Source of the DNA: Ophiocordyceps camponoti-saundersi (nom. inval.)
Taxonomy: Eukaryota; Ascomycota; Sordariomycetes; Hypocreales; Ophiocordycipitaceae
Assembly (NCBI GenBank): GCA_003339415.1
Contig: PDHQ01000066.1
Span: 62,001 to 126,000, forward strand
Direction of reading: 5' to 3'
Length of the DNA: 64,000 nt
Part shown: one piece after another, positions 45,049-56,099 of the stretch
How the letters are laid out: every line of letters starts with the position of its first letter
Numbering within the stretch: the stretch's first letter is position 1
The notes under the pieces: generated by a model
Seen by the model: only the letters and a program-made list of their open reading frames with translations
What the model was told of the DNA's origin: nothing
Database searches by the model: none
Position numbers and translations under genes: made by a program

Positions 45049-45338
45049 GAACGGAGAGCCGACGGAGGCGAAGCGTTGAGAACGGCAAGGAGGCGAACGA
45101 CATACATACATACATACCTACAAACAGACACAGGTGTAGATGAGGCATTTGGCTTTGCCGCATGGGCTCTGATAGTATGTATGTACGTAACCGTAAGGTT
45201 TCTGGCAGTTTAAAGAGTGAAAAGAGATGCGGCCTCTAGTGCGAATCGTTTGTAGAAGACGAAAGTCAATGGTCGAGATGGCTGAGGCCGGTCGTTGTGC
45301 CGTGCCTTAGAGCCGCATGGGAACCCCACTCGAGCGTT

Positions 45339-45413
<75 letters not shown>

Positions 45414-45567
45414 TTCAACCCCCCCCTCCCCCCTCTAGAAGCCCCTAAAACCCACCCACCCTTCTAACCGTCTCTTCCCCCCCCCCGCCGCTGCGACTCC
45501 ATCACCTCACTTCATCAAACCACTTTCGACGACCGACGATCCCATACCAACCGACGCTGAGCACAAC
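45049..45567. other. MRPL4 3' region and GDI1 promoter with an extreme poly-C tract
   Basis: The interval holds the MRPL4 3' region and the GDI1 promoter/leader. At 45341-45413 there are 73 consecutive C, followed by further C-rich sequence to about 45490. No gene. Confidence 0.6.
45341..45413. repeat. Poly-C homopolymer (73 C)
   Basis: An uninterrupted run of 73 cytosines lies about 155 bp before the GDI1 start codon. It is the longest homopolymer in the window. Confidence 0.95.
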
Positions 45568-47565
45568 ATGGATGAAATTGCAAAGGAGTACGACGTCATC
45601 GTGCTGGGCACTGGTAAGCTGTTGCTTCGTCGTCTTTTTTAACATCTCTCTCCTCCCTCTCTCCCTTCTTCCTCTCTCTCTATCTCTCCCCCCGTTTCCC
45701 CCTCCCTGCTGACCTGCTGCAGGCTTGACCGAGTGCATCCTCTCCGGGTACGCAGCCTTTGCCGCCGGACCTGCTCGTTCGCTAATTCGCCATCGTCTAC
45801 TCTTAGGGTGCTGAGCGTCAAGGGTAGGAGGGTCTTGCATGTCGACCGCAACAACCATTACGGCGGGTATGATTTCTCGTCTCCCCTCATCCCTTCCATC
45901 GAAGCTCGCTGACTCGATGTCCTTCTTTCAACAGCGAGGCCGCGTCTGTCAATCTCGAGACGGTATCGAATTTGCCCCTCCCCTCCCTCGTTCCCGATCC
46001 TGGGATCCGCACCAGTCTCTGACATGCAAAACCCCCCTCACACCAGCTCTTCAAGAAATATGGCAACTTCCAAAAGGGCGAGGAGCCCTGGAAGAAATAC
46101 GGTCGTCCCAATGACTGGAACATCGACCTCATTCCCAAGTTCCTCATGTCTTCGGGCGAGCTGACCAACATCCTCGTCTCGACCGACGTCACCCGCTACC
46201 TCGAGTTCAAGCAGGTCGCCGGCAGCTACGTCCAGCAAGGGGCCGACTCCAAGGCTACCGTTGCCAAGGTGCCGTCTGATGCCGCCGAGGCCCTCAAGTC
46301 TGCCCTCATGGGCATATTTGAAAAGCGGCGCATGAAGTCTTTCATCGAGTGGGTCGGACAGTTCGATATCAAGGACCCTGCCACCCACAAGGGTCTGTAT
46401 ACCTAGTCCCTCCGTCGCCTCGTCGCCGTTGGCTGACTATGAGCTCCTCTTCCTGTCCCAGGCCTCGACATGAACCAGTGCACCATGAAGGACGTGTATG
46501 ACAAGTTCGGCCTCGAAGCCACGACTCGAGACTTCACCGGCCATGCCATGGCTCTATGCGCCACCGACGACTACATAAACGCCAAGGGCGAGGCCCCGGA
46601 AATCATTGAGCGCATCCGCCTCTACGGAAACTCAGTGTCCCGCTACGGAAAATCTCCCTACATCTACCCTCTCTACGGCCTTGGCGAGCTTCCCCAAGGC
46701 TTCGCCCGCCTGTCGGCCATCTACGGTGGCACCTACATGCTCAACACCAGCGTCGACGAGATCATCTACGACGGCGAAAAGGCTGTCGGCATCAAGGCCA
46801 CCATGAGCACAGGCACCGAGGACGTCAAGTTCGAGACCAAGTCCAAGATGATCCTCGGCGACCCGTCCTACTTCCCCGGCAAGACCAAGGTCGTAGGCCA
46901 GGTGCTCCGCGCCATCTGCATCCTCAACCACCCCCTGGCCGGCACCAGCGATAGCGACTCCTGCCAGCTCATCATCCCCCAGTCGCAGGTGGGCCGCAAG
47001 AACGGTAAGTCGATGACGAGGCTGTATCTTGGCGGCAATGAGGGGGAAAAGAGGCTCATTCGTGTGGCGCGCAGACATTTACATCGCTTGTGTCTCCTCG
47101 GCCCACAACGTCTGTCCCAAGGGCTACTGGATCGCCATCGTGTCGACCATTGCCGAGACGGCGGCCAACCACCATCTCGAGCTGCAGCCGGGCTTGGAGA
47201 GGCTCGGAAAGATTGAGGAGCAGTTCATGGTAAAAAGCCTGAGCAGCCCAAACATTTCTTGCTCGTTTCTCTCTGCCCACCCCTTTTCGCCTTTCCTCCT
47301 TTCTCTCTGAACCCTCCTCCCCCCTTCTCCCTTCTTATTCGCTAATGAGTTGAAAAACAACAACAAAAAGGGCCCCCCGATTCCCGTGTACGAACCGCTC
47401 GAGTCGGGCGCCAAGGACAACATCTTTATCTCCAAGAGCTACGACGCCACCAGCCACTTCGAGACGACAACCGACGACGTCAAGGACATTTACCAACGCT
47501 GCACCGGCGAGGAGCTCAAGGTCGAGGGGCTGAGGGAAGGTATCAACGTCACGTCGGAGGGGTAG
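45568..47565 (+). CDS. GDI1: Rab GDP-dissociation inhibitor
   Basis: Eight exons encode 465 residues: 45568-45613, 45723-45747, 45807-45866, 45935-45962, 46047-46392, 46462-47004, 47075-47229 and 47371-47565. The spliced N-terminus, [58 protein letters not shown], is diagnostic for GDI. It contains the FAD-fold-like GxGLxxxxLS and DRNxxYGG elements. Later family blocks are MKDVYDKFGLEATTRDFTGHAMAL, SPYIYPLYGLGELPQGFARLSAIYGGTYMLN and DIYIACVSSAHNVCPKGYWIAIVSTIAET. GDI extracts prenylated GDP-bound Rab GTPases from membranes and recycles them in vesicle traffic. The 5' third is cut into very small exons of 25-60 nt. It is convergent with NOG1. Confidence 0.95.
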
Positions 47566-48143
47566 GATGGTAGGATGAGAGAGGACCAAGGGGGGGGGGG
47601 GGGGGGAGGGGAGGAAAGGATAGGGGAAAAAGAGGGCGCAACGAGGCTATGTATGCTGTTGTCCCCTTTTTTCCCCCCTCGTTTTTCTTTTCTTGGGACT
47701 GGCAGATGCGTTTGTTCTGCCTGCGTTGGAGGCTGAGACGTGCGTACGCTACTTGTTCACTTGACTTGCCCGTCCCGTTGCACACATACGGACATGGAAA
47801 TGGAAATGGAAAGCTCTGAATGGTATTTTGCATTGGTTCTTTTCGTCGTCCCTTTTCTTATCATCAATGGCCACGCTCTCTCTCCCTTCCCCCTCACAGT
47901 CTCTCTCTCTCTCTCTCTCTCTTCATCCTCGTAGGTTAATCATGGGTTGGAAGTGAGGAATCATCTCGTCGCGAACCGGCTTTCTCACTTACTTTCCCCG
48001 AGACTCATTCACCAAAGAAAAGGGGGGACGGAAGGAAAACCAAGTCCGAAACTTGGAAATGGAAACGCAGAAGGAGAGAGATCAAAGGCGAATCCCCTTT
48101 CCTCCCCCCCCCAAAAAAAACGAAGCATAAAGACTGATTCCCT
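47566..48143. other. Convergent intergenic region GDI1 / NOG1
   Basis: 3' regions of two convergent genes, with G-rich (near 47591), CT and GGAAAT-type short repeats. No gene. Confidence 0.5.
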
Positions 48144-50309
48144 TCACCGACGAGACGTCTTGCCCATTCCGCGCTTGCCGGCGAACTGCAATGTTGTTAG
48201 TCTTGCGCGTTGTTGAAGAGAGAGAGCGGTGTCGGGAGGAAAGAAAGGGAGAGGAGGAAAAAGGGGGGGAAAGATGGAAGAGGGATATACGGACCAGATG
48301 CTTGGGCATGGAGGCGGGAATATGCCTGTCTGCCTCGCCCTGTCTGGCCATCCTATTCAGCTTCTTCTGATGCAGCTTGGCGAGCCTCTCGGCCTTCGAC
48401 CTCATGGTCGGATTCTGCACGCCGTCCACCCTGCGGTTGGAAGTGGGAAGCCTGCTCCGGGACCGGGCTCGGTCTCTGGCCGTCGAGGCGTCTACGTCCA
48501 TGGCGTCGTCGCCTCCATCGTCATCGCCTGCGTCGGCGGTGCCGAGCCGGCTTCTGCTGAGGGAGCGGCCGCGGCTTCTTGTCTTGGGCTGCGCCTTGTC
48601 TGCCAGGTTGGTGGTGTCGACGCCGAGCTGGTCGAGCGCGTCTTCGAGTTCGGAGAAGGACTTCTTGACGGCCTTGCGGGGGATGATGGCCTGGTTCTTG
48701 AGCCTCTTCTTCATGCGGGCCTCGTTACGGATCAGCTGCTGCTTCTCGCGGATGAGCTCTGCCTTGTGTAGGATCTCGGCCTCGTCTTCGTCTTCGATGT
48801 CGTCGTCCGAGTCGTAGTAGCCCTGCTGCTCCAGCTGCTCCTCCTCCTCCTCCAACGCCTGAAGCTTGGCCTCGATGTCCGGGTCGACGAAGTCGTAGAC
48901 GTTCTTTCCGTCGAAAATCTCGGGCATCTTATCGTACTTCCATTCGGGATTCTTGAGCAGGTAATCGGCGCGCATGTCGACGTTGTAAACGCCCGCGCCG
49001 CCGTTCTCGGCCTCGACGTCCCGCGCCAGCTTCCGCCGCTCGGGATCGTTCTTGTCGTACTTCTTGTTGGCCTTGACGGCTTCGGGGATAAAGGTTTCGC
49101 GCGTCTCTCCACCCATGGGCTGGGCGACGTGGATGCGCGCCATGACGTCCGCCAATCGTCCGCCGATGGCGCCGCTGGCCGATGTTCCCGCCTTGAGCTT
49201 CTGGTTGACCCGATCTGCGAGGAGGCGTTCGCAGGCTGCATTCTTCACCTCCTGGACGCCTTCTTGGGTATTGCACGAAAGCTGGAGCAACTCCACCTCG
49301 CCCGACTTGAGTAGATTCTGCAGCTCAGCCTGGACGTCGGCATCGACTTCTTCGAGACGGGTGACATCAATCTTGTTGATGACGATAAACACGAGCTTGT
49401 TGGAAAAGAGGGGCTTGATGCTCTTGAACAGCTGCATCTGGGCTTCCACGGAATAGCCGCACTGCTCGGACAAGTCCATGAAGTAGAGTATGGCGGACCG
49501 CAAGTGAGCGATGGCGGTTATGCTATAGCGCCGGATCGTCAGCATGTTTACATGGAATCAAAAAGAAGTGACGACGCCGATCGGTAAGCCGACCTTTGCA
49601 TCTCAATGGTATTCATGTCCTCGAGGGGATGATCCAGAATTCCAGGAGTGTCAATGGCCTGGAATCGCAAATACTTGTAGTCAAAGTGGCCAACGAACAG
49701 GCTCTTGGTCGTAAAGGCGTACGGCTGCACGTCGACGTCGGCCCGGGTAATGCTGCGCAGGAAACTCGACTTGCCGACGTTGGGGTAGCCGCAGATAAGA
49801 AGGGTCCGGGTATTGGGGTCGATGGAAGGCAGACGGCCAAGGTGCTGCCGAACCTGATCAAGATAGACAAGGGGGTCCTTCAGTCGCTTGACGAGCGTGG
49901 CCATGCGACCCAAGGCAGCCCTCTTCAGCTGTTTGCATTGAAAGAGTGACTGGCCATACTTGAGCAAGCGAACATAGTCCCTCGAAATGGTCTCGATGAG
50001 GTGTTTCGCCGTCGAGAGCTGGCCGAGGGCGATGCGAAAGTGGTCGGCGTCATAGAGGGTATTGATGAGATCTTTATGAAAGGGATGAATGTCCTGCAGA
50101 CGAGGGAAGTTTTCGAGGATGGTGCCGAACTTTTCGGAGAAGGTCTCTTGCGTGAACTTGACTTTTCTCGTGTAAAAGGCTCGGATTCTGCTGATCTTGA
50201 AGCCGGCGCGGATCTGGGTAGGGAGTTTGCGCTGCGTTCTGCTGAGAACAATGTCCAAAAGCTCCTGCTGCGACGGCACCGGCTGGATGTCCTTCCACGT
50301 CGTTTTCAT
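48144..50309 (-). CDS. NOG1: Nucleolar GTPase Nog1 (60S ribosome biogenesis)
   Basis: Three exons (50309-49594, 49522-48295, 48185-48144) encode 661 residues, close to the usual Nog1 length. The N-terminal helical region precedes the GTPase domain: G1 GYPNVGKSS (174-182), G3 DTPG (220-223) and G4 NKID after the first intron. The first intron joins NTIEMQ to [29 protein letters not shown], exactly the conserved continuation. The C-terminal part carries the NOG1 C-terminal region and a basic, Arg/Ser-rich segment, and the 42-nt last exon adds [13 protein letters not shown]. Nog1 binds pre-60S particles in the nucleolus and follows them towards export. The first frame alone would end early or read into intron, so the exon structure is needed for the protein. 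Confidence 0.95.
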
Positions 50310-51190
50310 CTTGAGATTGAGTCTCTCAGATGAAGGAGGACTAGGAGAGGATGTATGTAGATATCACGACAATCGACAAGAGGAGTAGGACGATTTATCA
50401 GGAGGGTTTATCGATGGCGGCCTGGAATTTTCGGTCACTGATTTTTTTTTTTGGCCCACAGTAGTAGTAATAGGGCGTGGTGGCGGTGGTGGCGCACAAG
50501 GTAAATGCTATCTAAGATAGGACGAAAAGGAAAAAAAGCCCATATCGATATCGGAAAAACTTTCTTCAGCTCAAGAAAACTGTCTTACTGACGCAACCAT
50601 TGGTTGTGCAAATGAGTGGGAGAGAGCTGCTCGTGGAAATGAAAGCCGTGTTATGGTCCAGGTAGAAATCAGTAAGTAAAACACGAGTCACTGAAATGTT
50701 TGTCAATTTTGGTGTGAGCAGAAAAAAGTCCACGATACCTTCACAAACAGTTAAAGGGGACAATAATCGCATGCTATGTTGTACGAATAGACACGACGTC
50801 TCTCAAAGTCTCTTTTTCGACTAACCCCGCATGCAGACATGTTCCGTCTACTTCTAACTTCCACACCGCGCCGGGATTCGCAGCCGGACTTTACGGGCGA
50901 GAGAAGCCACCTTCACTGTACACGTTGCAGGTAGCGGCTACTTGCTGCTGAGGAAGCGGATACTTTCAGATACCTCTGCAAAGCAACCTCGTCCGCCTTG
51001 ATCTGCACAGGTCCTGCTTCTCTCTCACCTCCATCATCGTCGTCATCATCATCATCCTCATCACGAACCGACTCACGGCCGATCTTTTACCTTGCAAAGA
51101 AGGAAGGAAAAAAAAAACAACAGCTAAAAGGACGCTTCTCTATTCATAATAATCATCGTCATCTCCCGTCTTTACCGCTCCTCAGCCGCC
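50310..51190. promoter_or_regulatory. Bidirectional promoter region NOG1 / DDI1
   Basis: These 881 bp separate divergent starts. A T run near 50446, CATCAT repeats near 51035-51060 and an A run near 51108 are present. No named site was recognised and no gene is supported. Confidence 0.4.
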
Positions 51191-52676
51191 ATGTAAGCCG
51201 TCGGCTACCTACCTCCTCTGCCTCTCCGGCTCTCCCCTTTCCACCGGATCATCCAAGACTGACCACTGGCCGCAGGCGCGTTACTCTCAACGTCTTCAAC
51301 CCCCAGGCTACGGAGCAGGATAGCCTGCTTCAACTGGAAATCTTCCCGGACATGACCCTTTCCACCTTGCGCGAGTCCCTGCACGCCGAGAGCAGCGTGC
51401 CGCCTACTGCTCAACACATCTACCACAACGGGCGTCTAATATCCGACGACGCCAAAACCATGGAGCAGCTTCAGATCGCCGACGGAGACATGCTAGCCGT
51501 TCACGTACGAGAGACGCGAGGTGCCACCGCCGCGCCCGGCCAAGCACAGCGCCCGCAGGACCAGCCGTCCGCCCAGCCACGGCGGCGGCAAGGCGGTGAC
51601 AACGACCCTGAAATGCTCCGCCTCCAGCTGCTCGGAAATCCCGCCCTGAGACAGCAGCTCCAGAGCACGCAGCCGGAGTTGGCGGCCGCCGTCGACGACT
51701 CTTCCCGCTTCGCCCGCCTGCTTCTCGAGGCCCAAGACCAAGAGCGGCGAGATCGGCTCGACAGGCTGCGCGAGGTCGAGAGGCTCAACGAGGACCCGTT
51801 CAACATCGAAAACCAACGGAAGATTGAAGACATGATTCGTCAGGAACGAGTCATGGAGAATCTGCAAAATGCCATGGAGCATAACCCTGAAGGTGGGCTG
51901 ACGATGACCGCCCGTCCAGTTCGTCGAGGCTAATGATGCGCTGCTCTCATCTCTTTTGCTTAGTCTTTGGAAGGGTTCACATGCTCTACGTCAACGTTGA
52001 AGTTAATGGACACAAGGTCAAGGCCTTTGTGGATTCCGGAGCCCAGGCCACCATCATCTCCCCGTCATGCGCCGAGGCATGCGGCATCATGAGACTCGTC
52101 GACACCCGGTTCGCTGGCGTCGCCCGGGGGGTTGGGACCGCCAACATCATCGGCCGCGTCCACTCGGCTCAGATCAAGATAGGGAGCCTACACCTGCCCT
52201 GCAGCTTCACCGTCATGGAGGGCAAATCGACGGATTTGCTACTCGGCTTGGATATGCTTAAACGTTACCAGGCCACCTTGGACCTGGCCCGCGACAGGCT
52301 TATCATCCAGGGCGAGGAAATACCCTTTCTAGGCGAGGCCGACATACCCAAGGAGGAGGAGGCTGCGGTCGCGCAGGAACCCACGATACCCGGTCCGGCG
52401 GGGACCACCATCGGGCAGCGTTCGGGTGTCGTCATGCCGCCAGAGCAGGCTCCAGCGTCGCAGCAAGCCCCTACGCCGCCCCAGCCGGCGTCCAGCCGCC
52501 AGCCACCGCAAGAGGCTATGCCCCCTCCTTCACAGGGTCAGCCGGCCGGCAACAACGTTACGCCTGCTCATGTCGAAAGCCTTGTGGCAATGGGCGCCAC
52601 CAGGGAGCAGGCTGTCCAGGCTTTGCAGGCGGCCGAGGACAACGTCGACGTTGCCGCCAGTCTGATATTCTTCTGA
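51191..52676 (+). CDS. DDI1: DNA damage-inducible protein 1 (ubiquitin-like / retroviral-type protease / UBA shuttle)
   Basis: Three exons encode 443 residues. Exon 1 contributes only the AT of the start codon (51191-51192); exon 2 is 51276-51892 and exon 3 is 51964-52676. The second splice joins AMEHNPE to VFGRVHMLYVNVEVNGHKVKAFVDSGAQ. Domains in order are a ubiquitin-like domain (about 1-75), a central helical region, and a retropepsin-like protease with catalytic Asp230 in DSGAQ and the later LLLGLDML strand. A Pro/Gln-rich linker then leads to a C-terminal UBA domain (VESLVAMGATREQAVQALQAAEDNVDVAASLIFF). Ddi1 delivers or cleaves heavily ubiquitinated substrates at the proteasome. It is divergent from NOG1 and convergent with RRP8. 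Confidence 0.94.
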
Positions 52677-52937
52677 AGTCGAACAAACGCTTCAAAGACA
52701 CGGGGAGGGCGCAAAAGGGGTTTCGCTGGAAGAGAGGACGCTTGTGTGGGCTGCCAGTGTACGGGGAAGGTTTTGTATGGACATTAGGCTATCTTCTTTC
52801 GAATCTTTGCGCTTGATATCATTGCTCGGAGATCCGCCAGATGGTCGGCGGAAATGAGTTGGAGCGCTGTCTTGACATATGTAAGAGACGTGGATAGCTT
52901 AGTTTTTCCCTCTCTATGTTTAAATAGGCATCAAGCT

Positions 52938-54503
52938 TCAGCGAAGTTTGTAGACACATGGTTTCAGAACGGCTGCCTCGTCTGCATCCCCCTTCGTATC
53001 GTCATCTTGGCCGTTCCCGAGCCATTTCTTGGCGACGGCAGCTTTGGTTGCCTTGGTAGTCGTGGTGGGGGCCGGCTCCTGGGCCTTGGCGGCTTTTCCT
53101 CTCGTAGGGGCAGCGGCCTTGACAAAGTACAGTTTGACGAACATGCGATTGGACAAGTCGATAGCCTCATTGGGCGAGCCCCGAAGCACGAAGCCTCTGC
53201 GTCTCAGCACCTCGACAAAGGCCGACACGTCCGTCTGACGCCTACGGTCGTCGGCGCCGTCGACCTCGACAGCCAAATCTTCGGCATCGGAGGCGTCTTG
53301 GTCGGTGGCGCGGCCGGCTTTGGCGGGCGGCTTCTTCCGGGAGCCGACGCTGTGGTGAACCGGCCCGGCATGTCCGCCGCGAACGGGGCCGAAGCGACTC
53401 TTGATTTCAGCGACCCAGAGCTCGCCTTTCCAGTGGAGGATGCGATAGGCTTCCTCGACGAAGTCGATCCAGTTTGTGCCCATGAGGGCAAGACAGAAGA
53501 TGGCCACGTTGACGGACCCGTCCTCCAAGGGGAGGTGGGCGATATCGGCCCTAGTGACGAGGGGAGAGACGCTGTAGAGGTCGTAGCTCAAGACCTTGAG
53601 CCGGAGCTTTTCAGTCTTTTCGGCCTCGATAGACGCGGCGAGACGGGCATCACCACATCCCAAGTCGGCGATGGTGCAGGTCCCTACCGTCCTCGGCAAC
53701 GGATCCTCCCCTCCAGACCGCTTCACCGGAGGGGGAATTCTGGACTTGGTCTTTGCCATTACCGAGGACCTGGACCTTGCCCTCTTCCGGATGTCCTGCA
53801 GAAAGCTGTCGACGGGGTTTTCAGGCCAGACCTTCACCTGCCTCCTGAAGCCTTGGTGGTAGTCGTCGAACATGTCGGGGGACTCCTCAAAGAGCCGGAA
53901 AGCCTCATCCGAGGGCCGCGTGTATAGCGTCTCGTTGAGGTGACGAAATCGGGCCGACACTAGTTTTTCTCTCATCGACGCCTGCAAAGGGGTGAGTTTG
54001 GCGGCTTTCGGCGGCTCGGGCTGGGGTCCTGGTTTGGAGTCCGCATCGTCGTCCACATGTGGAGGCTGGTTATCTTGCTTCAACTCGCATCGCACGTTCT
54101 TCTTCTTCTTCTTCTCGGTGACTCCGTCATCGACTTCAGATCGGGGGCGCCGTTCCTTTGCGTTCCTCTTTTCATCGGGCTTGCCGGCTTTTCTCTTCTT
54201 CGGGACCGTTCCTCGGGCGGTGTCGGCTTCGACGTCTTGGTCATGGTCTTCGGCTTGCCGGTTCCGAGTCTTGTCCTTCTTGTCCTTGTTCTTCTTCTTA
54301 TCCTTTTTCTTCTTGTCTTTCCTGCCCTCGACAACGGTCTCGTAGAGGTCGACGACGTTTGCCGCAGTGACGGCTTCTGATGCTCTTTTGCGCTTCTTGC
54401 CTCTGGCAGCGTCGCTGGTCGGGGCCTCTTCAGCCTTGAGGCTGTCGACGGACACGGACCAGCCCGGTACAGCAAACATGTCTTGCTCTGGCTTTGCTAA
54501 CAC
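52938..54503 (-). CDS. RRP8: rRNA-processing methyltransferase Rrp8 (25S rRNA m1A)
   Basis: A single exon encodes 521 residues. The N-terminal half is highly charged (Lys/Asp/Glu-rich, with long Lys runs) and probably disordered. The conserved part starts LTPLQASMREKLVSARFRHLNETLYTRPSDEAFRLFEESPDMFDDYHQGFRRQVKVWPENPVDSFLQDI. The S-adenosylmethionine site follows (DLGCGD at 280-285), then DIAHLPLEDGSVNVAIFCLALMGTNWIDFVEEAYRIL. This is the Rrp8 family, which methylates an adenine of large-subunit rRNA in the nucleolus. A charged, low-complexity insert (about 395-430) interrupts the domain before the C-terminal RRRGFVLRGSPNEAIDLSNRMFVKLYFVKA. Translation may start at Met9 (54479), where MFAVPGWSV begins. 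Confidence 0.92.
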   Translation of the reverse strand: MLAKPEQDMFAVPGWSVSVDSLKAEEAPTSDAARGKKRKRASEAVTAANVVDLYETVVEGRKDKKKKDKKKNKDKKDKTRNRQAEDHDQDVEADTARGTVPKKRKAGKPDEKRNAKERRPRSEVDDGVTEKKKKKNVRCELKQDNQPPHVDDDADSKPGPQPEPPKAAKLTPLQASMREKLVSARFRHLNETLYTRPSDEAFRLFEESPDMFDDYHQGFRRQVKVWPENPVDSFLQDIRKRARSRSSVMAKTKSRIPPPVKRSGGEDPLPRTVGTCTIADLGCGDARLAASIEAEKTEKLRLKVLSYDLYSVSPLVTRADIAHLPLEDGSVNVAIFCLALMGTNWIDFVEEAYRILHWKGELWVAEIKSRFGPVRGGHAGPVHHSVGSRKKPPAKAGRATDQDASDAEDLAVEVDGADDRRRQTDVSAFVEVLRRRGFVLRGSPNEAIDLSNRMFVKLYFVKAAAPTRGKAAKAQEPAPTTTTKATKAAVAKKWLGNGQDDDTKGDADEAAVLKPCVYKLR

Positions 54504-54991
54504 AAGGGCTGAGCTGCTTTCAGGCTACCATGCGAGGCGATGATGTTGTGACGGGGTTGCCCGGCATGGATTTTTTCCCCCTCTTCCATCTGATTGCACG
54601 GGAAAAGGGAGGGGCGCACTGTAAGGGCGTCTTCCCGATAAGAGTCTACGTATGATAAAGGCATAATCGGCCGCCCGGTTCCGTAGCACTCTATCGTAGT
54701 TAGCTCCGCTATGAGCCGTGCGCAAAAAAATAGACACTATATTTCGTTCCCCAGAACAACTCCGCCTCTGCACGAGAGCTGAGAAACCCAACCCCCCCTT
54801 TCAACCGAGGCCGACGATGGATGCTTCGTGTCACGGCCTTGTTATGATTATTACAAGAAATCGTATCTACACGCCCCTCTCATTCGAGGATCGAATTTCC
54901 CCGTCTCCTCCTTTTTGCCATGACTTCTGCTGCCACTGACAAATCCGTTTACTACAGCGAGGTGTGCCACCTTGTCTCTGTCTTGGTCTCT

Positions 54992-55025
<34 letters not shown>
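54992..55025. repeat. (GTC)n microsatellite
   Basis: About eleven uninterrupted GTC units. Confidence 0.9.
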
Positions 55026-55101
55026 GAAAAGGCTGGTTTGCTCGGTCCAATCATCTGGACAAACTCTCTCGCCAGATGTCCTCTCCAAGCCCCCCGTCTC
55101 C

Positions 55102-55138
55102 TATCGGGGTCCTATCGGGGTCCTATCGGGGGTCCTTT
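55102..55138. repeat. 11-bp tandem repeat (about three copies)
   Basis: CTATCGGGGTC is repeated head to tail, with the last copy drifting towards extra G. Confidence 0.8.
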
Positions 55139-55992
55139 CGGGGGCGAATGCCGCGAGGCTTTGTCATCGTAGTCGGATACTTACATGCGTCCGTCGCTGC
55201 AAGTCAGCCAGCAGCTGGGGATGGATCCCGCAGGCTTGGTAAGTGTGTTCCTCGAGAGATGCTGCCGGCAGCCCAGGCGTTCGCATTGAGGCCGTCTGCC
55301 TTGAGCCTTTCCTCGTCACACTGTCCCCGTATACGGCGTCGGGGGTAACTGCAGAAGGAGTGTTCCTCGCCAGGTTTTCGTATCGCCATGCTCGCAACGA
55401 CCAGCCCCCCCGTCCCTGGCCGGCCAATCTCGGACTTGTTCGCCGTGAGGGGAGTTGAGACAAGGTCACGCGGAGTCTGGGACGAATTCGCCCGACCATG
55501 ACGCCCAACCTTGCATCTCCTCGTTGTGCGTGCTCTTGTCTCTTGGCTCTCAAGTTTAGACACAATTGTAAGTTGTATAACATGTATTTCCCAAGGAACT
55601 GAGACGAGGGAGGGTTCCTGGCATCTTGTGTGTGAGTGTGTGAGTGTGTGTGTGTGCCGCTGGAAAGAGAGGCGAAATTCGTTCAGTATGTACGTGTTTG
55701 TGTCGTACAATAATTATCCTTCATGTTGACATATTCTTGGCCACTGACTCTAGTACCGATTTCGACTTTCTAGACCTGCAGTGGGACTTTGAATCGAGAC
55801 CTGCCAAGAGCTATAATCGCTTGTGGGAGTCGGAACTCAACATCGCTGCCCTCTCAGCCGGACATGGGTGTAGACTATATGTACATAGTCGAGAGAGAGA
55901 GACTCTTGCAGGGTATGTCAAGCCAAGCTGACCATCGACCATCCGTGTCATCTAACAATAGTCCTACTTCATCCTTATTGTACTACATGTGA

Positions 55993-56099
55993 CCCTAACC
56001 CTAACAAATTGTTCCGGGCTCTCTCTCGGGTGGCGCCTGCGACGAGTAGCCTGCGACGGGATTTCGTCTTCGGCGGTCGGTTGAGGTTTAGGGTTAGGG
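55993..56099. repeat. Pair of inverted short interstitial telomeric repeats
   Basis: (CCCTAA)2 at 55993-56004 and (TTAGGG)2 at 56088-56099 are separated by 83 bp. TTAGGG is the usual filamentous-fungal telomere unit. They face outwards as chromosome ends would, opposite to the TTAGGG-CCCTAA order of an end-to-end fusion. They could equally be binding sites for a TTAGGG-binding factor. The spacer contains GCCTGCGACG twice. Confidence 0.75.

Larger units (their letters stand above)
54504..55992. other. RRP8 upstream region, no further gene supported
   Basis: The first few hundred bases are the RRP8 promoter. A (GTC)n microsatellite (about 54992-55025) and about three copies of an 11-bp TATCGGGGTCC-type unit (55102-55138) lie here. 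Open frames on both strands overlap each other and show no domain. Confidence 0.5.

Noticed and set aside
55993..56099. Chromosome end or telomere fusion
   Set aside because: Only two units on each side, in the outward-facing orientation, with ordinary sequence continuing on both sides.
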